Assembly: GCF_900176505.1 (NCBI RefSeq)
Contig: NZ_FWYB01000001.1
Coordinates: 469,400 to 533,399, forward strand
Origin: Pedobacter nyackensis
GTDB taxonomy: Bacteria > Bacteroidota > Bacteroidia > Sphingobacteriales > Sphingobacteriaceae
Length of the DNA: 64,000 nt
Reading direction: 5' to 3'
The translations under genes and the position numbers were made by a program. Under the pieces are notes generated by a model. That model searched no databases. It was not told the origin of the DNA and saw only the letters and a list, made by a program, of their open reading frames with translations. Shown one piece after another: positions 1 to 9,203 of this stretch (its first letter is position 1; the number at the start of each line of letters is the position of its first letter).

Positions 1-1511
1 ATACTGACAGCGATTTTTTCTTCATCGGTTAATGAATAGGTGTTTAATGTTGTTCTGGCAAAGGCATTGAGTTTATCGCTGATTTTGAAATTTACCTTTA
101 GGTTCCCCAGTATGTCGTTCTTTTGATAAGGTCTTTGCCATGCATGGGCTAATGCATAAGGGTTGTTGTATCTCCAGTTCTCAACAAAATATTGCTGAAC
201 TCCTTCTTTACCGGGAACCCAATAATCTTTAAAATCCCTGACGTCGAAGTGAGCTCCACCCCAGATAGAGAGGTTGTAGATGATAGAAGTTGGTCCATAA
301 ACTGCCCGTAAACGATTGTTGGAACTCTGATAATCATATTGCAGTGATCCTTCAAGGGATATCGCTTTAGATAGGTTCAAAGTTCCGTTTAATCTGGTGA
401 TGTTGATGTCCAGCTGTGAGCCTGGTTGGGAGGCTTTCGAATATTTATAAGTGTTTGAAATCACAAAGTGACCATGCTCTCCCTGGGTTTGCACGGAGAA
501 GTTATTTGAAGTAACAATTCCGGTTTCCATAAAATTGCCGAGGTTGTCTGTTGATCTGGCTACCCAGGGTGTTGGAATCCTTTTTCCTGTGACTGCGTCG
601 ATGGGAGAATCATACTGAGCAATTAAACGTCCATCAAATTTTGGTCCCCATATGGAATAATCGTAATCGTTTACACCGCCACCGCCAGCAGCTCCGGTGC
701 CAAAAGAATATTGTCCTGCATTTCCCGGACCGTACTCGCTTTGCGCTTTAGGAATCCGAATAAAATCGCCCTGAAAAGTAGTGGAGGAGTTGATGGAAAC
801 TGTTGTGCCGTTTTCAATTGATTTTCCTGATTTTAAGGTAATCTGTATAGCCCCATTAATTCCGCGGGAACCATAAAGTGCAGAAGCTGCAGCTGATTTC
901 AATACTGTAACATTTTCTATATCATCAGAACTGATGTTCCACATGTCGGTATTGGCAGGTACACCATCTACAACCAGTAATGGCTTACGCCCTCTTAAAT
1001 AGATTCCCGGATCTGAGAAAAAGTCGCCACCATTGTTGGTGATAGTCAGACCTGCGACCTTTCCGGTAAGCGATTCCAGCACGTTAGGAGCTATTGCCTT
1101 TTGTAAGGATTCACCTTTTACTTCCTGGACTGCATAACCAACGCGTTTTTTTTCCTTTTTAATACCTAATGCTGTTACAACCACTTCAGTTAGCGCGCTT
1201 GCATCTGAAGCGAGGGTTACATTGATTACGCTTTGATTAGCCACATTAACTTCTTTGGACTTGTGGCCTATAAAACTGAACACAAGGACTGCATTAGGCG
1301 CCGCGGTTAGACTGAATTTTCCTGATTCGTTTACTATAGTGCCGCTCGTATTGCCTTTGATTTTTACAGATGCACCCGGCAGAGGAAGGTTTTTTTCATC
1401 AGTCACTTTTCCGGTAACTGTGATGTTTTGGGCATAACCAAGCCCCAGAGTCAAAAGCCAGGTCACTACCGTGAGCAGGCTTGCTTTTTTAAAGGAGTAA
1501 AGAATTTTCAT
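1..1511 (-). CDS. SusC/RagA-family TonB-linked outer-membrane protein (N-terminal part, runs off the window)
   Basis: About 503 N-terminal residues are visible; the C-terminal beta-barrel lies beyond position 1. The start ATG is at 1511-1509, followed by a signal peptide (about residues 1-27, ending near GYAQN), a carboxypeptidase-like regulatory beta-sandwich (about 30-110, with LPGASVKIKG) and a TonB plug domain (about 115-230) with LLVVDGVPAN and SAAASALYGSRGINGAIQI, the classic SusC plug signature. No STN domain is present, so it probably does not signal to a FecR. It should import a TonB-dependent substrate across the outer membrane; the partner SusD would lie outside the window. It is divergent from the phosphoesterase operon at 2537 and shares a TTTAGTAT element with it, so a phosphorylated substrate is a possibility (inference). 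Confidence 0.92.
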   Translation of the reverse strand, partial: MKILYSFKKASLLTVVTWLLTLGLGYAQNITVTGKVTDEKNLPLPGASVKIKGNTSGTIVNESGKFSLTAAPNAVLVFSFIGHKSKEVNVANQSVINVTLASDASALTEVVVTALGIKKEKKRVGYAVQEVKGESLQKAIAPNVLESLTGKVAGLTITNNGGDFFSDPGIYLRGRKPLLVVDGVPANTDMWNISSDDIENVTVLKSAAASALYGSRGINGAIQITLKSGKSIENGTTVSINSSTTFQGDFIRIPKAQSEYGPGNAGQYSFGTGAAGGGGVNDYDYSIWGPKFDGRLIAQYDSPIDAVTGKRIPTPWVARSTDNLGNFMETGIVTSNNFSVQTQGEHGHFVISNTYKYSKASQPGSQLDINITRLNGTLNLSKAISLEGSLQYDYQSSNNRLRAVYGPTSIIYNLSIWGGAHFDVRDFKDYWVPGKEGVQQYFVENWRYNNPYALAHAWQRPYQKNDILGNLKVNFKISDKLNAFARTTLNTYSLTDEEKIAVS

Positions 1512-1540
1512 AATTTAAAAGTTTAACTTGGCTATACAAT

Positions 1541-1580
1541 TGTTTAGTATTTGTACAAATATAAATACATTATGTAAACA
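1541..1580 (-). promoter_or_regulatory. susC promoter with candidate XRE-cupin operator
   Basis: On the minus strand a Bacteroidota -7 box TATATTTG (TAnnTTTG) reads from 1563 to 1556, about 45 bases before the susC ATG. Just beside it, GTTTAGTATT (1542-1551) is identical to the half-site of the large dyad at 2456-2495. Outer arms TGTTTA (1541-1546) and TAAACA (1575-1580) form an imperfect inverted repeat around the -7 box. Binding by the regulator at 1764 is inferred. Confidence 0.5.
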
Positions 1581-1722
1581 ATATGTTAAGAAATGCTAAA
1601 CTCTTAAATTTATAATTTTAGGTAAATAATTATGTAAAATAGATTTATTTTGTTTTTATCGGCGTGCACGTTGTTTTTTAAGGAATATATTACATTAATA
1701 ATTAATTTTTGAAAATTAATTA

Positions 1723-1738
1723 TTTAGTATATGTAAAC
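1723..1738. promoter_or_regulatory. third TTTAGTAT element
   Basis: TTTAGTATATGTAAAC is a near-palindrome (TTTA...TAAA) sharing TTTAGTAT with the sites at 1542 and 2478. It lies between the end of the XRE-cupin gene and susC, upstream of susC on its strand. Probable additional operator; function inferred. Confidence 0.35.
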
Positions 1739-1763
1739 AAATTTAGTTTTGTGGGAGTTGTGG

Positions 1764-2345
1764 TTAGTCGTTTGTGATGAAGTAATAAACAACAAGCATA
1801 ATTGCATCGGAATCTCCAATGTTAGAGAGGTTGTGTCCTAATCTTCCGTCAAAAAAGATGGAGTCACCTTCCTCCAGGATATAGTTTTTGTCTTCTATAA
1901 GGTAGTCGATTTTGCCTTTTACCAAATACTTATATTCAAAAGCATCTGTTACGACCATTTTATTGCGACGTGCTCCTTTTTTTAATTCCAGCAGTACAAA
2001 ATCTACTGGTCCGCCGTGTATATTTCGTGTTAAGACCCGCTGATAACTAAATCCCTTTGCTGCTTCCTTTTTAAGCGGAGTGTATTCGCCAGCACGAATA
2101 ACAAAAACTTTTTCGGGATGACTGGATGCAGATATATCTTTAAAAAATTCTGTCAGATCGATATTTAAGGAATGTACAATATTCATCAATACAGGGAGTG
2201 ACGGGATGGTCCTGTTGTTCTCTATTTGTGAGATCAGTCCTTTGCTAACTCCAGCCCTGTCGGCTAGTTCCTGGATGGTGATGCTTTTTTCTTTTCTGAT
2301 CTCTTTAATCCGGTAACTGATCTTTAAGATAATATCGTCTTCCAT
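1764..2345 (-). CDS. XRE-family transcriptional regulator with cupin sensor domain
   Basis: The 193-residue protein has a helix-turn-helix of the lambda-repressor type (about residues 8-65: IQELADRAGVSKGLISQIENNRTIPSL in two pieces) and a C-terminal cupin (about 110-190) ending with EGDSIFFDGRLGHNLSNIG. This architecture (SutR/PuuR-like) is a one-component sensor binding a small ligand in the cupin. It lies between susC and the phosphoesterase operon and is oriented away from the latter. Three copies of a TTTAGTAT element in the flanking promoters make it the likely local regulator. Ligand unknown; repressor or activator not decidable from sequence. Confidence 0.9.
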   Translation of the reverse strand: MEDDIILKISYRIKEIRKEKSITIQELADRAGVSKGLISQIENNRTIPSLPVLMNIVHSLNIDLTEFFKDISASSHPEKVFVIRAGEYTPLKKEAAKGFSYQRVLTRNIHGGPVDFVLLELKKGARRNKMVVTDAFEYKYLVKGKIDYLIEDKNYILEEGDSIFFDGRLGHNLSNIGDSDAIMLVVYYFITND

Positions 2346-2455
2346 AAATTTGAATTTGGTCTAAAAGTAAGCAAAATTTTAGAGGGTAGTTGTTCCTTAA
2401 ATGTAGAATTATTTGTGGTTTAGGTGAAGAAAGAGCGCCTGAAACTAAAATTAAT

Positions 2456-2497
2456 AATATAGTAATACTAAACAATAGTTTAGTATTACTATATTTG
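2456..2497 (+). promoter_or_regulatory. Perfect 18-bp inverted repeat overlapping the -7 box of the phosphoesterase operon
   Basis: Left arm 2456-2473 and right arm 2478-2495 are exact reverse complements (right arm GTTTAGTATTACTATATT), separated by AATA. The right arm runs into a -7 box TATATTTG at 2490-2497, the same octamer as in the susC promoter. A protein bound here would cover the RNA polymerase site, so repression by the XRE-cupin protein is the simplest reading. The next start codon is 39 bases downstream. Confidence 0.65.
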
Positions 2498-2536
2498 GTT
2501 TGTGAATGTTAAAGCGAAATTCAAAATTATAATCAT

Positions 2537-3628
2537 ATGAAGAAGATAAATTTTCTGTACTTTTTATTATTAAGCTTAACACAATATTCTTTTGCACAGA
2601 CAAATGTTAAGGCAGAGCACCTCATTATTGTTTCTATTGATGGGTTGCGGTGGCATGAGGTTTTCAAGGGTGCTGAAAAGGAACTGCTGTTAAGCAAAAA
2701 GTTCAATTCCCAGGATTCTGCTGAAAGAGTAAATAAGTATTGGTCGGAAGACGTACAGCAAAGAAGGATGAGATTAATGCCCTTTGTATGGAATACCGTT
2801 GCAAAAGAAGGTCAGATTTATGGAAACCGAGAGCTGGGTAATAAAGTGAATGTTAAGAATCCTTACTGGATTTCTTATCCTGGCCGAAGTGAAAATCTTA
2901 CAGGCTATGCCGACCCTAAAGTAAAGTCCAACGGTCATCCTAATAATGAAAACAAGAATATTCTTGAATTCCTGGATCAACAAAAAAAATACAAGGGTAA
3001 AATTGTAAGCTTTGCTTCCTGGAATGCAGTTGGCCGGATTATCAATAGAGAACGCAATGGTTTGCTGGTGAACATCCCGGGAGAGAACATTTTGGGAAAC
3101 CAGCTTAGTGAAAGCGAAAAACTGGCCAATGAAATCCAGCATTATGAACCGAAAATATGGGGCAATGGCGAACGTTTAGATGCTACAACTTATGCGCTGG
3201 CAAAATCCTATATTAGTGCAAGGCATCCAAAGGTGGTTTACCTGGACCTTGCAGACACAGATGAATACGGACATGAGGACAAATACGACTTCTACCTGGA
3301 TGCGACTAAAAATATTGATGCTATGATTGGTAGTTTATGGAATTATCTGCAAAATGATCCATTTTATAAGGGTAAGACTGCTTTGGTGGTGATGACTGAT
3401 CATGGCAGGGGTGAGGGCAATCAATGGACCAGTCATGGGGCCAGTATTCCGCATGCAAATGATACCTGGATGATAGCGATAGGCCCCGGTATAAAGCCAT
3501 TGGGCGAGATGAAAAATTCAGGACAGATTTACCAGGACCAGTTTGCAAAAACAATGGTAAAATTGCTGGGATTTGATTTTATCTCTGTAAACCCCATTGG
3601 AGAGGCAATTGAAAGTGTTCTTAAATAA
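2537..3628 (+). CDS. Secreted alkaline-phosphatase-superfamily phosphoesterase
   Basis: The 363-residue protein has a signal peptide (about residues 1-20, cut after SFAQ) and the alkaline-phosphatase/ENPP/sulfatase metalloenzyme fold. Visible metal-ligand motifs are IVSIDGLRW (about 30-38), LDLADTDEYGHED (about 235-247) and VVMTDHGRGEG (about 285-295) followed by SHG. It should hydrolyse phosphate mono- or diesters in the periplasm using two metal ions. First gene of a tight four-gene operon (11, 2 and 23 bases between genes) in which every product is a predicted phosphoesterase. The precise substrate cannot be read from the sequence. Confidence 0.85.
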   Translation: MKKINFLYFLLLSLTQYSFAQTNVKAEHLIIVSIDGLRWHEVFKGAEKELLLSKKFNSQDSAERVNKYWSEDVQQRRMRLMPFVWNTVAKEGQIYGNRELGNKVNVKNPYWISYPGRSENLTGYADPKVKSNGHPNNENKNILEFLDQQKKYKGKIVSFASWNAVGRIINRERNGLLVNIPGENILGNQLSESEKLANEIQHYEPKIWGNGERLDATTYALAKSYISARHPKVVYLDLADTDEYGHEDKYDFYLDATKNIDAMIGSLWNYLQNDPFYKGKTALVVMTDHGRGEGNQWTSHGASIPHANDTWMIAIGPGIKPLGEMKNSGQIYQDQFAKTMVKLLGFDFISVNPIGEAIESVLK

Positions 3629-3639
3629 TAGATTTTCTT

Positions 3640-5238
3640 ATGAAATTAATTACAATCTCAGTTTTAGCATTGCTTGGGTGTCAAATCAACGCCTACGCTC
3701 AAAAACCGGTGTTTTATTTGAATTTTGATGATTTCAAGGTTAGGAAAAAAATTGTTCATAAAGACAGCGCTTATTATGTATCTGATCTTCAGCAATCCCA
3801 ATATGCAAAAGGTTTAAGTGGGAGCGCATTAGATCTTTCTGCAAACGCGATTTTGAGAAGACCGGTTAAATTGAATAAAGGAGATTTGCCTGAGTTTTCT
3901 AAAAAATCTTCGTTTTCCGTGCAAATTTGGATAAAGACTATCCCTAATGCCCGTGTGGGAACCCCGATTATGGGCAATAAGATTGCTGAGGACTTTGCAA
4001 CTGTGGGTTGGCAGATTTATACACAGGAAAATGGTGCCTGGGCACTTATCCTGAATGATGGCAAACATCGATATGATTATCGACCGACTGCAGAACGGCA
4101 AAGAATAAACGATGGTAAATGGCATCAGCTCGTCTTTACTGTTCAAAGGAACAAGCAGGAAATCTGGATGTACCTCGATGGAAAAAATACAGCTATTTAT
4201 AATACTCCTGATCTCAGTGGTCTGGAAACTGCTTTCTCAACAGTTGTTGGCGGGTCTGACGAAAAATTTGAGTATGGCTCTAGTGGGCAATGGAATGCAT
4301 TTAACGGTTTTGTTGATGAAGTAAAAGTATGGAATGAGGCCATCACACCTGTTGACGTGCAAAAGCAATATTTGCAATTTTTCCCAAATACGCTTACAAA
4401 CGAAGAAGTAAATCATCCTGTTCATTTAAAAGTTCTTTCCTGGAACATCTGGCATGGGGGACATCGGTATGGGAAGGCTGTTGGACTGGAGCGTGTAATT
4501 GAAATCATTAAATCAAGTAATGCAGATGTTATTGGCTTGGTAGAAACTTATGGTTCTGGTGAGGTGATTGCCGATTCATTAGGCTATTATTTTTATCTGA
4601 TCAGCTCCAATCTCTCTGTTATGAGCCGGTATCCGATTACTGAAACCATCCGGGAATTCCGTCCTTTTAATTTTGGTGGACTGAAACTAGCATTAAGTCC
4701 TGATAAGAAGCTTGTATATTTTAATACCTGGCTTAACTATTTACCCGATGTTGATGCTGGTATCCGGGTAGCGAATAAGTCTGCCGAAGAATTGATCAAG
4801 GATGAAGCTGCCACCCGACACGGAGAAATAAAGGAGATATTGAAGCGAATTGATCCTTATCTCAAAAACTCGGATAACATGCCTGTAATTATCGGCGGTG
4901 ATTTCAATATGGGATCACACCTGGACTGGACGGAAGCAACGAAGGCAATCCATTTCAACCGGGTGGTGGAATGGCCCGAAAGTAAGGAAATGCTGAATGC
5001 TGGCTTTTCAGATAGTTTCAGACAACTCCACATCAATCCTTTACTGGACCCTGGTTTAACCTGGGGCATGAGAGCAGCCACGACCACGGATCTATATGGT
5101 GTGCGGGATAGAATTGACTTTATTTATTATAAAGGGAAGGATCTGAACCCAATAGAATCGAAGGTGATTGATTATCATCGCGTGATGTTTCCCTCAGATC
5201 ATGCAGCAGTAATGACAATCTTTCAATTAAAAAAATAA
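3640..5238 (+). CDS. LamG domain plus endonuclease/exonuclease/phosphatase (EEP) domain, secreted
   Basis: The 532-residue protein has a signal peptide (about 1-20, INAYAQ), a concanavalin-A/LamG-like jelly roll (about 25-245, with GFVDEVKVWNEAIT) and an EEP domain (about 260-530). EEP active-site motifs are present: SWNIWHGG, GLVETYG, IGGDFNMGS and a terminal PSDHAAVM. EEP enzymes cleave phosphodiesters or phosphomonoesters (DNase I, inositol phosphatases, sphingomyelinases). The LamG part may hold a glycan or lipid. Second gene of the operon at 2537. Substrate not assignable. Confidence 0.87.
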   Translation: MKLITISVLALLGCQINAYAQKPVFYLNFDDFKVRKKIVHKDSAYYVSDLQQSQYAKGLSGSALDLSANAILRRPVKLNKGDLPEFSKKSSFSVQIWIKTIPNARVGTPIMGNKIAEDFATVGWQIYTQENGAWALILNDGKHRYDYRPTAERQRINDGKWHQLVFTVQRNKQEIWMYLDGKNTAIYNTPDLSGLETAFSTVVGGSDEKFEYGSSGQWNAFNGFVDEVKVWNEAITPVDVQKQYLQFFPNTLTNEEVNHPVHLKVLSWNIWHGGHRYGKAVGLERVIEIIKSSNADVIGLVETYGSGEVIADSLGYYFYLISSNLSVMSRYPITETIREFRPFNFGGLKLALSPDKKLVYFNTWLNYLPDVDAGIRVANKSAEELIKDEAATRHGEIKEILKRIDPYLKNSDNMPVIIGGDFNMGSHLDWTEATKAIHFNRVVEWPESKEMLNAGFSDSFRQLHINPLLDPGLTWGMRAATTTDLYGVRDRIDFIYYKGKDLNPIESKVIDYHRVMFPSDHAAVMTIFQLKK

Positions 5239-5240
5239 AA

Positions 5241-6209
5241 ATGGACAGAAAAGAGTTTTTAACAAAAACCGGATTGGCTGGAGGCGGCCTGTTTTTTGCC
5301 CGGTTCCCGGAGTTAAAGCCGGAAAGTAAAAAAGTCAGATTTGGGATGATCACGGATCTGCATCATGATATTATGCATGATGGGATAGACCGGCTGTCGG
5401 CTTTTATTAATGAGATGAATGAAGAAAAGCCTGATTTTATCATACAGGGCGGTGATTTTTGCATCCCTAAAAAAGGAAACGTTCCATTAATAGACACCTG
5501 GAATAAGTTTAAGGGAGCGAGGTATCATGTCATTGGTAACCATGATACAGATGGAGGATATACGCCTGAGCAGGTGGTTTCATTTTGGGATGCCAAAGCC
5601 AGATATTATTCATTTGATGTCAATGGTTTTCACTTTGTAGTGCTGGATGGTAACGAGCATAATGCAAGTGAATACCGGCCAAAAGGCTATGCGCGTTACA
5701 TTTCCCGAGTACAACTGGACTGGCTTAAAAAAGACCTGGAAACAACGGCTTTGCCAACGGTTATCTTTTGCCATCAAGGGCTGGACAACGATTCGGGTGG
5801 ATTGGAAAATGGCACCCAGCTGCGGTATGTGCTGGAGCAGGCAAACATAAAGGCAGGTAAGCAGAAAGTCATCCTGGTATTAACCGGTCATCATCACCAG
5901 GATTATTATAATCAGATCAACAAGATTCATTATGTACAGATCAACAGTGCCTCATATCAATGGCTTGGAGGCGAATATAAAGAAATCCGATATTCAGCAG
6001 ATGTAGATAAAGCGCACCCAAATATTAAATATACGGTTCCTTATCAGGATCCGATATGGGCAATGGTTGAAATCGAAGGAAAAGGTAAGATTACCATTAA
6101 AGGTAAAAGAACAATTTTTGTTGGTTCTTCACCCGAAAAACTGGGTGTTAAAATGGAGAATTACATTTATCCTATTGTGCCGTACATTTCAGATAGAAAA
6201 CTTGGCTAG
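5241..6209 (+). CDS. Exported calcineurin-like metallophosphoesterase
   Basis: The 322-residue protein carries the metallophosphoesterase motifs in order: DLHHD (about residue 38), GGDFC (about 71), GNHDTDGG (about 97), a central CHQG and GHHHQDY (about 217). The N-terminus (DRKEFLTKTGLAGGG) resembles a Tat signal with RK rather than RR, so export is likely but the route is uncertain. It starts 2 bases after the previous stop, which indicates translational coupling in the operon. Paralogue of the next gene. Probably removes phosphate from, or cleaves, a phosphodiester product of the upstream enzymes (inference). Confidence 0.85.
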   Translation: MDRKEFLTKTGLAGGGLFFARFPELKPESKKVRFGMITDLHHDIMHDGIDRLSAFINEMNEEKPDFIIQGGDFCIPKKGNVPLIDTWNKFKGARYHVIGNHDTDGGYTPEQVVSFWDAKARYYSFDVNGFHFVVLDGNEHNASEYRPKGYARYISRVQLDWLKKDLETTALPTVIFCHQGLDNDSGGLENGTQLRYVLEQANIKAGKQKVILVLTGHHHQDYYNQINKIHYVQINSASYQWLGGEYKEIRYSADVDKAHPNIKYTVPYQDPIWAMVEIEGKGKITIKGKRTIFVGSSPEKLGVKMENYIYPIVPYISDRKLG

Positions 6210-6232
6210 TTAAACAGACAATAAATAACCAA

Positions 6233-7168
6233 ATGAAAAGAAGAGATCTAATTAAATCACTTGGAGTTGCAGCCGGAACAATTGCATTGAGTAATGTTGC
6301 AGCATCAGAAGCAGTTTCTTCGGTAACTGAAAAGAAGAAAAGAGTTCTAAAGATTGCACACATTACCGACGTTCACATCAGACCAGAATACAATGCGGTT
6401 GCCCGTTTTAAAAAGTGTCTGGAAATGATTAAAAAAGATAAGGTAGATCTGATTCTGAATGGGGGTGATACCATTTACGCTGCCGATTATGAAAACATCA
6501 CTAAAGACAGGGTGGAACAGCAATGGGCCTGCTGGAAAGAAAGTATTACTGTTGTCAAAGATATTCCTATGCATCATGTATTGGGGAACCATGATATGTG
6601 GTGGCAGGGTAAGGGAGATGAATTGTATGGCAAACCCGGAGTGATCAAAATGCTGGGTATCAAGAATAATTATTATAGCTTCGACCAAAACGGCTGGCAT
6701 TTTATTATGCTGGATAGCAATCATCCCACAAGTCCCGGAATGCTGGATGATGAGCAATGGAACTGGTTTGTGCAGGATGTGCAAAAGAACAGTCAGGATA
6801 AGCCTACATTGATCATGTCTCACTACCCTTTATTGAGCTGTACTGGTATTACCGATAGTAAACCAGAGGCGAGAGGGCCGTTCAAAATCGGTGGAAGCTA
6901 CAATCATCTGGATATCATGAAATTCATTGAGGTGTTTAATAAAAATAAGAACATCAAAATTTGTTTAAGCGGACACATTCATCTGCTGGATAAGGTCTGG
7001 TACAACGATGTCACTTATTTATGTAATGGGGCCACAAGCGGCTTTTGGTGGGAACCAGGTGATGATGGCAAAAGTGCCTACAAACAAACCGTTCCCGGAT
7101 ATGCTCTTCTAAACCTTTACAGTGATGGCAGTTTCGATCACGACTACATTAAATATGAAAGGGTTTAG
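6233..7168 (+). CDS. Tat-exported calcineurin-like metallophosphoesterase
   Basis: The 311-residue protein starts with a twin-arginine signal (MKRRDLIKSLG then a hydrophobic AAGTIALS stretch). Motifs are DVHIRPE (about 47), GGDT (about 79), GNHDMWW (about 117), SHYPLL and GHIHLLD (about 245), all metal ligands of the calcineurin superfamily. Last gene of the operon; a strong hairpin terminator follows 15 bases after the stop. It is a diverged paralogue of the preceding gene, so the pair may act on successive products or different stereoisomers (inference). Confidence 0.87.
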   Translation: MKRRDLIKSLGVAAGTIALSNVAASEAVSSVTEKKKRVLKIAHITDVHIRPEYNAVARFKKCLEMIKKDKVDLILNGGDTIYAADYENITKDRVEQQWACWKESITVVKDIPMHHVLGNHDMWWQGKGDELYGKPGVIKMLGIKNNYYSFDQNGWHFIMLDSNHPTSPGMLDDEQWNWFVQDVQKNSQDKPTLIMSHYPLLSCTGITDSKPEARGPFKIGGSYNHLDIMKFIEVFNKNKNIKICLSGHIHLLDKVWYNDVTYLCNGATSGFWWEPGDDGKSAYKQTVPGYALLNLYSDGSFDHDYIKYERV

Positions 7169-7183
7169 ATGATAAAGCATAAT

Positions 7184-7211
7184 AAAAAAAGCGGCCCAGG
7201 CCGCTTTTTTT
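7184..7211. terminator. Bidirectional intrinsic terminator
   Basis: Arms AAAAAAAGCGGCC (7184-7196) and GGCCGCTTTTTTT (7199-7211) are perfect reverse complements, giving a GC-rich stem flanked by an A run and a T run. It sits between the convergent phosphoesterase operon and the ompA-like gene and can serve both. Confidence 0.92.
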
Positions 7212-7241
7212 ATTACGCTATTTGCGTTCTGGGGTATTAGT

Positions 7242-9176
7242 TTATTTCGAAACGATATCAATGATAACAGTTCTGTTGTAAAAACGTTCTTCAGGTAGGT
7301 TATTATTAAACGGTGCGCTTGCACTGTCCTCTCCTGAACCCAGCGTTTCAAAGCTCACATTACTTCTTCCTGCTTTGGCGGATGCCTGCTCAAGTATCTG
7401 TTGTGCCTGTTGGGCACGCTTTTGAGAAAGCTTATTGTTATAATCTTCACTGCCGATGATATCAGTATAGCCACGAATAGTAATAGTAGAACCATTACTG
7501 ATCAAAGGTGCGACCACTTCCGTTAGAAATTGTTCGTAAGCTGCAGCGGTATTTGCTTTGTTGAAATTAAACAATACACTATACCTATTCCCGGTTTGAA
7601 GTATTTCTTGCTGGCTTTGTAACTGAACTGAACTTTCCTTTTGTGTCATAGTCCCTAATTTTGTTTCACCCAGCATCACCACTTTATAAACACCTTTTTC
7701 GTTGGTGCCAAGTATGCTTTTTGCAGCTATGCTTTCCTGGTTTTTAGTAAACGGTCCGAAACGCTGAACCTGTCCCTGCTGGTCCGTTAAATCTATTGTA
7801 TAAGATTTGAGCAGTTCAGTTGCGCTGTTTACGTTAAATACAACATGACTGTCCATAGGGTCTGCCTGCGTTGTATTGATCTGCACCGGCTTCATCATTC
7901 CACCACCCACTTCCATCATCAATTTATCAGATGTACTTTGAATGTCCACCCTGCGGTCGCCGGCTCTTAACAATTCCAGTTCCTTTGTGCCACCGGGTTG
8001 CTCAGAAGGATCAACCGGCTTGGTACGGCCATTTATTGCAATTTTTGATGCTGGAATTTCAAATACCGTAGTCAGGTAGTTTTTTACAGCAGCCGCAAAT
8101 TTCCTACCCTCCTCAGGACCAGCTTTTGAAGCCCCACTTAAAGTAATACTGATCTCAGGATTGGCTTTCATACGGGCACCGACAATGTTCAAGATATTAT
8201 AATAAACAGATAACTGCCTTCCCGAACGTCCTGCCATATCTGCTACGACTTCGTTTTGAAGCTGGACTTCTTTAAAATCAACAGCCTGATTTTTTGAAAG
8301 TAGTGTGTAGCGGTCAGGCAAGGCAGTACTTCCTTCATCAAAAAAGACATAGTTGAGTAAGGGCAAAGTTTCACTAACGGCATGCTTTACCAGGATTTCT
8401 TTTGGTGCACGTACAGAGAAGCTCACTTCTTGCAGAGGAGCAACCGGAGCAGGTTCACTTGCGCGCACCGCTTTTCTGGCTTTCCCGAATTTTAATGCCA
8501 CACCGGCACGTATTGTTGTTATCGACCAGCTTTCAATCTCTCTTACATCTTGTCCGAAGTAAGGATGATAGGAAACAAAGGGAGAAATCACAAACCTGGT
8601 GTTGCTTTCCGGAGCAGAAACAGGGATATCATATCCTATTCCTACCTGACCAGAAATTAAAGTTTTACGCACCTCCGAGAATTCGGCATTGGTATTGGGT
8701 TGTTTAAGCTGGGTGTAATTAAAATCTTTCTGTAAGTTCATGGCCACACGCGGACCGGCGAAGAGGTAGAAATTACCACCGCCAGGACTAAACTTAAGTG
8801 AAGGTTCTACTGTCAGGTAACTTACATTGGTTTTAAGATCTGCCGGACAATTACATGGGGCAATTACGCCATCAAACTTACCGCCGCGCCCGTCATACCC
8901 GAAATTAAGGGCAATGCCCCATTTGCTGCTTGGCTGGTATTCAGCCAGTATAGACCCAAAGGGACGGATTCCTTTTCCTTTATGAAACGCTGTCGGAACA
9001 ATGAGCGAGGTACTGAGTCTTTGGGTTGTCCCGTCAAAGAAATTGCCATTGGCTGCTCCTGACACGCCGAACGACCATTTCGGTTTTTCGGTTTGTGCGC
9101 TTGCATTTGCGGTAATAAAAACGATTGCCAGTGAACAAATGAGGACTTTATTTAGGTTTTTATATATGGATAACAT
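7242..9176 (-). CDS. OmpA-family outer-membrane protein with N-terminal beta-barrel
   Basis: The 644-residue protein has a signal peptide (about 1-27, TANASAQ), a predicted outer-membrane beta-barrel (about 30-235, alternating hydrophobic strands, FLFAGPRVAMNLQ-like), a long middle region, and a C-terminal OmpA peptidoglycan-binding domain (about 535-644) with TIRGYTDIIGSEDYNNKLSQ and RAQQAQQIL. A second OmpA-like segment (about 310-410, ITLSGASKAGPEEG...INGRTKP) suggests a duplicated or degenerate domain. It follows the ice-binding lipoprotein gene by 27 bases on the same strand, so both are probably one transcript. It may anchor the surface to peptidoglycan. Confidence 0.85.
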   Translation of the reverse strand: MLSIYKNLNKVLICSLAIVFITANASAQTEKPKWSFGVSGAANGNFFDGTTQRLSTSLIVPTAFHKGKGIRPFGSILAEYQPSSKWGIALNFGYDGRGGKFDGVIAPCNCPADLKTNVSYLTVEPSLKFSPGGGNFYLFAGPRVAMNLQKDFNYTQLKQPNTNAEFSEVRKTLISGQVGIGYDIPVSAPESNTRFVISPFVSYHPYFGQDVREIESWSITTIRAGVALKFGKARKAVRASEPAPVAPLQEVSFSVRAPKEILVKHAVSETLPLLNYVFFDEGSTALPDRYTLLSKNQAVDFKEVQLQNEVVADMAGRSGRQLSVYYNILNIVGARMKANPEISITLSGASKAGPEEGRKFAAAVKNYLTTVFEIPASKIAINGRTKPVDPSEQPGGTKELELLRAGDRRVDIQSTSDKLMMEVGGGMMKPVQINTTQADPMDSHVVFNVNSATELLKSYTIDLTDQQGQVQRFGPFTKNQESIAAKSILGTNEKGVYKVVMLGETKLGTMTQKESSVQLQSQQEILQTGNRYSVLFNFNKANTAAAYEQFLTEVVAPLISNGSTITIRGYTDIIGSEDYNNKLSQKRAQQAQQILEQASAKAGRSNVSFETLGSGEDSASAPFNNNLPEERFYNRTVIIDIVSK

Positions 9177-9203
9177 AACTGATTTTTTAGTTTGTTTGTA
9201 TGA

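Noticed and set aside
2774..3142. 122-codon minus-strand open frame
   Set aside because: Antisense to the phosphoesterase at 2537 and without a recognisable domain.
6128..6134. TTCACCC
   Set aside because: Inside a phosphoesterase gene with no second box 16 bases on.
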